The translations under genes and the position numbers were made by a program. The notes under the pieces are model-generated. The model did not search any database and was not told the origin of the DNA. It saw only the letters and a list, made by a program, of their open reading frames with translations. Positions 8,036 to 12,330 of a DNA stretch of 12,330 nt are shown here, in pieces. Origin of the DNA: Anaerolineae bacterium (GTDB taxonomy: Bacteria > Chloroflexota > Anaerolineae > B4-G1); contig JALWUZ010000676.1 of the NCBI GenBank assembly GCA_027079895.1, positions 1 to 12,330 on the forward strand, written 5' to 3'. The stretch's first letter is position 1. Each line of letters begins with the position of its first letter.

Positions 8036-8692
8036 TCACTCCACCACGATCCACCCGCGCCGGATGGCCTCGGTGACGGCCTCGGTGCGGCTGCCCACCC
8101 CCAACTTGCCGTAGATGTTCGCCAGGTGGCCCTGCACCGTGCGGTGACTGATAGCCAGTTCCCGCCCGATGGCCCGATTGGTCAGCCCCCGCGCCGCCAG
8201 ACGGAGCACGTCCAACTCCCGCGCCGTGAGATTCTCCACCTGCCCGGAGGCCCCCGCCGGTCGCCCGCTCATCGCCTGACGCACCACTTTGGCGGCGATC
8301 TCCGGGCTCAGGGCCGCCTGTCCCCGCCAGACGGTGCGCACGGCCCGCACCATCTCGTCGCCGCTGGCGGTCTTGAGCACATACCCATCGGCCCCGGCCT
8401 GGAGGAGCGCGAAGACGTAGGGGTCGTCGTCGTAAGCGGTGAGGATGAGCACCCGCACCTGGGGGAAGCGGGCCTTCACCTGCCGGGTCGCCTCGACCCC
8501 CGTCATCTCCGGCATGCGGATGTCGAACACGGCCACGTCGGGGAGATGTTCCGCCACCAGCCGCAGGGCCTCCGCGCCGTCCTCGGCCTCGGCCACCACC
8601 TCGATGTCTCCGGCCTCCTCCAAGAACATGCGGATGCCCCGCCGCACTACGACGTGGTCATCGGCCAGCACCACCCGAATCTTGTCACCCAT
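8036..8692 (-). CDS. NarL/FixJ-family response regulator (REC + LuxR HTH)
   Basis: This is a 218-aa DNA-binding response regulator, the cognate partner of the adjacent histidine kinase. Receiver domain 5-120: acidic pair Asp11-Asp12, phosphoacceptor Asp57 in VFDIRMPEMTG, switch Thr85 in LTAYDD, and Lys107 in YVLKTAS. A short linker (about 130-150) leads to a LuxR-type helix-turn-helix, LTARELDVLRLAARGLTNRA followed by IGRELAISHRTVQGHLANIYGKL (155-197). Length and layout are normal for the family. The start ATG at 8692 follows a G-run (GGGGG, 8698-8702) 5 nt upstream. The gene starts 12 nt after the stop of the ATPase gene and ends 4 nt before the kinase, so the three appear co-transcribed from the promoter above the ATPase. 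Target genes are unknown. Confidence 0.94.
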   Translation of the reverse strand: MGDKIRVVLADDHVVVRRGIRMFLEEAGDIEVVAEAEDGAEALRLVAEHLPDVAVFDIRMPEMTGVEATRQVKARFPQVRVLILTAYDDDPYVFALLQAGADGYVLKTASGDEMVRAVRTVWRGQAALSPEIAAKVVRQAMSGRPAGASGQVENLTARELDVLRLAARGLTNRAIGRELAISHRTVQGHLANIYGKLGVGSRTEAVTEAIRRGWIVVE

Positions 8693-8704
8693 CTCATCCC
8701 CCGT

Positions 8705-10390
8705 TCACCCGACGATGGCGGTCAACTGCCGCTCCTCCGCCTGGGTAGAGAACAACATCCCCGACTGACGGGCGAACTCCTCCGCAGCCGGGGTAAATCC
8801 CGTCCGTGAGACGAACCAGGGGCGGGCCCCCAGCAGCGCGGCCAGGGATTGCAGCCGCCGCAACTCCCTGACCCCGGCCCGCCGTCCGCGCCACTTGACC
8901 TCCACGACCCACCGCTCCTCCCCGTCGCAGAGCGCGTCTATCTCCACCTGCCCGTCGGGGGAGCGGTATCCCATCACCCGGTCGAAGCGAGGCAGATGCA
9001 TTGTCCCCGCCTGCCCGAACAGCGCACCGTCCACTTCCTGCCCGTCGAAACGGCGGAGCAGTTCCCGAATCTGGCTCTCTTTGGCGACGCCGAGGTCGGA
9101 CGTGGCCCGCTGATATTTCTCCATCAACTCGGCCACCAACTGCTCCAACACCTTCTGGTGCGGCATACCGGTCAACGTCAGCCCGGAGTAGTAGTAAGCA
9201 GCCCACAGTTGGAGAATCGGGTCACGGAAGACGTACACCTTGTCGTCCCGCTGCCGGAGCAAATCCACTTCCATCAGCCAGTTGAGCACCTGCCGGATGG
9301 CGCCGGTAGGCCGCTGAAGGGCACGGGCGATCTGGCTGAGAGTCATCCCCTCCGGTTCGCGGGCCAGCACCTGCAACGCCGCCTGGGGCATCGTCTCCCC
9401 CCGCGCCCGTCGGAGCGAATCCTCCAAGACGTAGCGACAGAGGTTGTAAATGCGTCCGGTGGTGCCCAGCGTCTCCAACACGAAAGCCTCCTGCACCGTG
9501 TTCGGCGTGAGCGGTTTCTGCAACAGAGAGACCATCTCCACCAGGCGCATCGTCGTCGCGTAGATGTAGAACGGGTGGCCGCGCGTCATCCGGTACACCT
9601 CGGCGAGCACCTCCGGCGCAGGCGATGAGGAGACGAGTTTCAGCCGCTCGCGGGCCAGGGCGTAGGCGTCATCCTTGCCGAACGGGCCCACCGTCTCCAA
9701 TTGGAAGTGGACGAACAGCGGAGAATCAGCCCGCAGGAAAATGCGCTCCATCAGATTGATGGTCGAGCCGGAGACCGCGTAGCACACCCTGGATTGCCCC
9801 TGCAACACGGCCCGAAACAGGCCGATGATGCTCGTGATCTGGGGGTAGTTGTCCAGGGCCAGGATTTCGGGGAACTCGTCGAGGATGAGGAACATCCGTC
9901 GCCCTGTCTCCCGCGCCCAGACCTCCGGCCAGTTGAAGGCCATTTCGAGCAACAGGTGTTGTCCGGGGCTCTCCTTCTGCAACTCCTGACTGAAGGCATA
10001 CAGGTAATCGGAGAGGGGGCGGTTCTCGAACCGCCCGACGTTCGCCAACAGGAACGCCAGGTCGAAGTACGGCTCCACGCGCCCCTTGCCCCGTTCGAGC
10101 AGCCAGTACATTGTGTTGCCGATGTACTGGGTGGCGAACGCCTCCGGCGTGAGGGCCATCCGGGGCAGGTCGAGATAGGCGACGGCCACGCCTTCATCCC
10201 CTGCCAACAGGTGACGGCGCAGGAACTCCTTTAGGATGACCGTCTTGCCCACGCGCCGGAAGCCGCTCAAGGCGATGTGCTTACTCGTCCCTTCGGCAAG
10301 CAGCGATCTGCTCAACGCGAGCAGACCCAGGTAGTGCTCCCGGTCGGTGAAGTAACGCTGTTCCTCTTCGGGGTAGATGTAGTCCAGCAT
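8705..10390 (-). CDS. AAA ATPase with winged-helix and C-terminal PD-(D/E)XK-like domain (archaeal ATPase/DUF234 type)
   Basis: This 561-aa cytoplasmic protein has STAND/archaeal-ATPase architecture. An N-terminal segment, EEEQRYFTDREHYLGLL, leads to Walker A GFRRVGKT (43-50). Walker B is MFLILDEFPEI (166-176), and a sensor-1-like strand is CYAVSGSTINLMERIF (203-218). GHPFYIYATTMRLVE (271-285) belongs to the family lid. A winged-helix region follows (about 345-390), with MTLSQIARALQRPTGAIRQV and then LNWLMEVDLLRQ. The last 100 residues match a PD-(D/E)XK nuclease-like fold: VEIDALCDGEERWVVEVKW (482-500) gives Asp485 and Glu497-x-Lys499. Proteins of this type are common in archaea and some bacteria, and their biological role is not established. 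A DNA-related or stress role is inference. It is the first gene of a three-gene unit with the two-component pair. AGAGGT (10398-10403) lies 7 nt before the ATG. Confidence 0.85.
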   Translation of the reverse strand: MLDYIYPEEEQRYFTDREHYLGLLALSRSLLAEGTSKHIALSGFRRVGKTVILKEFLRRHLLAGDEGVAVAYLDLPRMALTPEAFATQYIGNTMYWLLERGKGRVEPYFDLAFLLANVGRFENRPLSDYLYAFSQELQKESPGQHLLLEMAFNWPEVWARETGRRMFLILDEFPEILALDNYPQITSIIGLFRAVLQGQSRVCYAVSGSTINLMERIFLRADSPLFVHFQLETVGPFGKDDAYALARERLKLVSSSPAPEVLAEVYRMTRGHPFYIYATTMRLVEMVSLLQKPLTPNTVQEAFVLETLGTTGRIYNLCRYVLEDSLRRARGETMPQAALQVLAREPEGMTLSQIARALQRPTGAIRQVLNWLMEVDLLRQRDDKVYVFRDPILQLWAAYYYSGLTLTGMPHQKVLEQLVAELMEKYQRATSDLGVAKESQIRELLRRFDGQEVDGALFGQAGTMHLPRFDRVMGYRSPDGQVEIDALCDGEERWVVEVKWRGRRAGVRELRRLQSLAALLGARPWFVSRTGFTPAAEEFARQSGMLFSTQAEERQLTAIVG

Positions 10391-10401
10391 TGCGCTTACC
10401 T

Positions 10402-10433
10402 CTAGTCATTTGACATACTAGTCATTTGACTAG
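10402..10433 (-). promoter_or_regulatory. Tandem palindromic operator-like element upstream of the ATPase gene
   Basis: Two 16-bp units abut each other. On the plus strand they read CTAGTCATTTGACATA (10402-10417) and CTAGTCATTTGACTAG (10418-10433). The first 13 bases are identical in both. The second unit is a perfect inverted repeat (CTAGTCA, TT, TGACTAG); the first is an imperfect one. On the minus strand the element starts 1 nt after the -10 box and ends at the ribosome binding site, so a protein bound there would block transcription and perhaps translation. The binding protein is unknown. Confidence 0.75.
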
Positions 10434-10434
10434 G

Positions 10435-10463
10435 ATTTTATCACCGATGCCCGTGTTGGACAA
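10435..10463 (-). promoter_or_regulatory. Sigma70-like promoter of the ATPase/two-component unit
   Basis: On the minus strand TTGTCC (10458-10463) and TAAAAT (10435-10440) are separated by exactly 17 nt, matching -35 and -10 boxes at 4/6 and 5/6 positions. Transcription would begin near 10428, inside the tandem palindromes, leaving a leader of about 38 nt before the ATG at 10390. Confidence 0.6.
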
Positions 10464-10466
10464 CCT

Positions 10467-10488
10467 CCCGCTCCGGCGTGGGAGCGGG
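10467..10488 (-). terminator. Hairpin after the copper ATPase gene, possible terminator
   Basis: CCCGCTCC (10467-10474) and GGAGCGGG (10481-10488) form a perfect 8-bp GC-rich stem with a 6-nt loop, 11 nt beyond the stop of the minus-strand copper ATPase gene. Only a weak T-containing tract follows on the minus strand (AGGTTGT), so it may be an inefficient terminator. It lies just upstream of the -35 box of the next minus-strand promoter. Confidence 0.5.
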
Positions 10489-10499
10489 CGATGGCCGGC

Positions 10500-12330
10500 T
10501 CAATCGAGAGGCGCCCGCCGCAGCCATTGAGCGTTGACGGCAACGACGACGGTGCTCAGCGACATCAACAGAGCCCCCACCGCCGGCGAGAGCAGAATCC
10601 CCAGCGGCGCGAGCACTCCGGCGGCCAGCGGCAGGGCCAGCACGTTGTAGCCGGTCGCCCAGATGAGATTCTGCACCATCTTGGCGTAGGTCGCCCAGCT
10701 CAACGCGAAGATCTTGACCACGTCGCGCGGGTCGCTGCGCACCAGGATGATGCCGGCCGATTCGATGGCGACATCGGTCCCGCTGCCGATGGCGACCCCC
10801 ACGTCGGCGCGGGTCAAGGCCGGGGCGTCGTTCACCCCGTCGCCGACCATCGCCACCCGCTTCCCCTGGGCCTGCAACTCGGCGACCTTGTCGTCCTTGT
10901 GCTCCGGCAGCACCTCGGCGAAGACGGTCTCGATGCCCAGTTCCTCCGCCACCGCCTGGGCCACCGGTGCGCTGTCGCCGGTGAGCATGGCGACAGCGAT
11001 CCCCATCTCCCGCAGGCGACGGATGGCCTGATAGCTCTCCGGGCGTACCACGTCGGCGAGGGCGAAGGCCGCGACGACCGCCGCCCCGTCCACTAAGTAG
11101 ACGACCGACTGCCCCCTGCGCCCGGCCTCCGCGCCGAAACGGGCCAGGTTGTCCGACGGGACGGCCTTCAACATCTCCAACAGGCGCGGCCCGCCGACGT
11201 ACACCTCTCGTCCCTCGAAACGGGCCCGGATGCCGCGTCCCTTGAGGGCTGTGAAGTCGCTCACCGACGGCAGCGCGAGCCCGCGTTCGGCGGCCTGGTC
11301 ACGGATGGCGCGGGCGATGAGGTGCTCCGAATCCCCCTCCACGGCGGCGGCGAGGGCCAGGGCCTGATTCTCGTCCCAGTCGTCCGCCGTTTCCAGGGCG
11401 ACGACGCCGAACGCGCCCTCGGTCAGCGTGCCGGTCTTGTCGAAGATGACCACGTCTATCTCGCGGGCGGCCTCCAACGCCAGCCGGTCGCGCACCAGGA
11501 TACCGTTCCGCGCCCCCAACGAGGTGCTGATGGCGACGACCAGCGGCACCGCCAGTCCCAGCGCGTGGGGGCAGGCGATGACCAGCACCGTCACCACCCG
11601 CTCCAGGACGGCCAGGTCGAGCCCGCTTGCCAGCCCCCAGGCGACGGCGGTGAGCAGGGCCACGGCCAGGGCGATGTAGAAGAGCCAGCCGGCGGCTCGG
11701 TCGGCCAGGATCTGAGTGCGCGACTTGGACTGTTGCGCCTGGGCGACCAGCCGCATAATCCTGGCCAGGGCGGTCTCGTCGCCAGTGGCGGTGACGCGCA
11801 CCCGCAGGCTGCCGTCGCCGTTGATCGTCCCGGCGATGACGGAATCGCCGGGGGACTTGGGCACCGGACGGGACTCGCCGGTGATCATCGCCTGGTTGAC
11901 AGATGAGTGCCCCTCCTCGATGACGCCGTCGGCGGGTATGCTCGCGCCGGGCCGCACCAGCACCAAGTCGTCCTTGCGGAGCGCGGACGCTGCGACCATC
12001 TCCGTCGTCCCGTCGGGCCGAATGCGTTCGGCGATGTCCGGCATCAGTTTCGCCAACTCGTCGAGGGCCCCGGAAGCCTGCCGGATACTGCGCATTTCGA
12101 TCCAGTGACCGAGGAGCATCACGTCAATCAGCGTCGCCATCTCCCAGAAAAAGCCGCTGCCGGGGGCAACGAACAGGGCGAAGACGCTGTAGACGAAGGC
12201 GACTGAAATCGCCAGCGAGATGAGGGTCATCATCCCCGGCTGCCGATTGCGCACCTCCGGCACCGCCATCTTGAGGAACGGCAGGCCGCCGTAGAAAAAG
12301 ATCGCCAGCGCGAAGGCCGGGCCAATCCAG
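10500..12330 (-). CDS. copB: P1B-type copper-transporting ATPase, CopB-like (5' partial)
   Basis: This is an inner-membrane pump that uses ATP to export copper (possibly silver) ions for metal resistance. The frame is open to the window edge, so an N-terminal part (first helices and any His-rich metal-binding tail) is missing. The visible start, WIGPAFALAIFFYGGLPFLK, lies upstream of the Met at 12269 and shows that this Met is internal. Counting from it: PGMMTLISLAIS (11-22) and LLGHWIEM (52-59); actuator TGES (130-133); membrane metal site CPH (233-235), as in the P1B-3/CopB subgroup; phosphorylated Asp277 in DKTGTLTEG; SEHLIARAI (314-322) in the ATP-binding domain; hinge GDGVNDAP (476-483); last helices with YN (541-542) and MSLSTVVV (569-576). 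CopA-type pumps have CPC instead of CPH. The catalytic residues are intact. No copper regulator or chaperone is visible, though one may lie beyond the edge. Confidence 0.93.
   Translation of the reverse strand, partial: WIGPAFALAIFFYGGLPFLKMAVPEVRNRQPGMMTLISLAISVAFVYSVFALFVAPGSGFFWEMATLIDVMLLGHWIEMRSIRQASGALDELAKLMPDIAERIRPDGTTEMVAASALRKDDLVLVRPGASIPADGVIEEGHSSVNQAMITGESRPVPKSPGDSVIAGTINGDGSLRVRVTATGDETALARIMRLVAQAQQSKSRTQILADRAAGWLFYIALAVALLTAVAWGLASGLDLAVLERVVTVLVIACPHALGLAVPLVVAISTSLGARNGILVRDRLALEAAREIDVVIFDKTGTLTEGAFGVVALETADDWDENQALALAAAVEGDSEHLIARAIRDQAAERGLALPSVSDFTALKGRGIRARFEGREVYVGGPRLLEMLKAVPSDNLARFGAEAGRRGQSVVYLVDGAAVVAAFALADVVRPESYQAIRRLREMGIAVAMLTGDSAPVAQAVAEELGIETVFAEVLPEHKDDKVAELQAQGKRVAMVGDGVNDAPALTRADVGVAIGSGTDVAIESAGIILVRSDPRDVVKIFALSWATYAKMVQNLIWATGYNVLALPLAAGVLAPLGILLSPAVGALLMSLSTVVVAVNAQWLRRAPLD

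Noticed and set aside
7646..8809. A 387-codon open frame on the plus strand across the kinase and regulator genes
   Set aside because: It lies opposite two unmistakable genes with all catalytic motifs. Its product is a Pro/His/Arg-rich low-complexity sequence typical of the antisense frame of GC-rich DNA, with no recognisable domain.
11322..11906. A 194-codon open frame on the plus strand inside the copper ATPase gene
   Set aside because: It is antisense to the highly conserved phosphorylation and metal-binding domains, with no domain of its own.

Overview
The window is a 12.3 kb piece of a GC-rich bacterial chromosome, densely packed with genes. No gap exceeds about 180 bases, and I see no tRNA, rRNA, CRISPR array, insertion sequence or phage gene. 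Gene content suggests a Chloroflexota-like or similar high-GC lineage: a long-form LivM permease, a TTG-started RmlB, an AAA ATPase fused to a PD-(D/E)XK-like domain, and a NarL-type two-component pair. That assignment is inference, since no phylogenetic marker is present.

Left part (1-5103, plus strand): a branched-chain amino-acid type (HAAT) ABC importer. The order is substrate-binding protein (5' end cut by the window edge), LivH, LivM, LivG, LivF. The last four are spaced 9-13 nt apart, each with its own ribosome binding site, so they form a tight operon. The binding-protein gene is separated from livH by 181 nt holding a perfect 14-bp hairpin, a plausible device for making more binding protein than membrane and ATPase subunits. 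LivM has about 235 extra N-terminal residues rich in membrane segments.

Middle (5104-6725, plus strand): a dTDP-glucose 4,6-dehydratase (rfbB/rmlB) with a TTG start, preceded by two hairpins whose loop regions are complementary, and then a small SRPBCC-fold protein. Neither has an obvious functional link to the importer.

Right part (6703-10390, minus strand): three genes read right to left and probably co-transcribed. They are an AAA ATPase with a winged-helix region and a C-terminal PD-(D/E)XK-like domain (561 aa), a NarL/FixJ response regulator, and a HisKA_3-type membrane histidine kinase. Gaps are 12 and 4 nt. Upstream of the ATPase lies a sigma70-like promoter (TTGTCC, 17 nt, TAAAAT). 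It is followed at once by two abutting 16-bp units of a palindromic motif that cover the expected transcription start, which looks like an operator. This ATPase/two-component unit and its operator are the most unusual part of the window.

Far right (10500-12330, minus strand): a CopB-like P1B-type copper ATPase with a CPH membrane motif. Its N-terminus lies beyond the window edge, and its transcript probably ends at a hairpin in the gap before the ATPase promoter.
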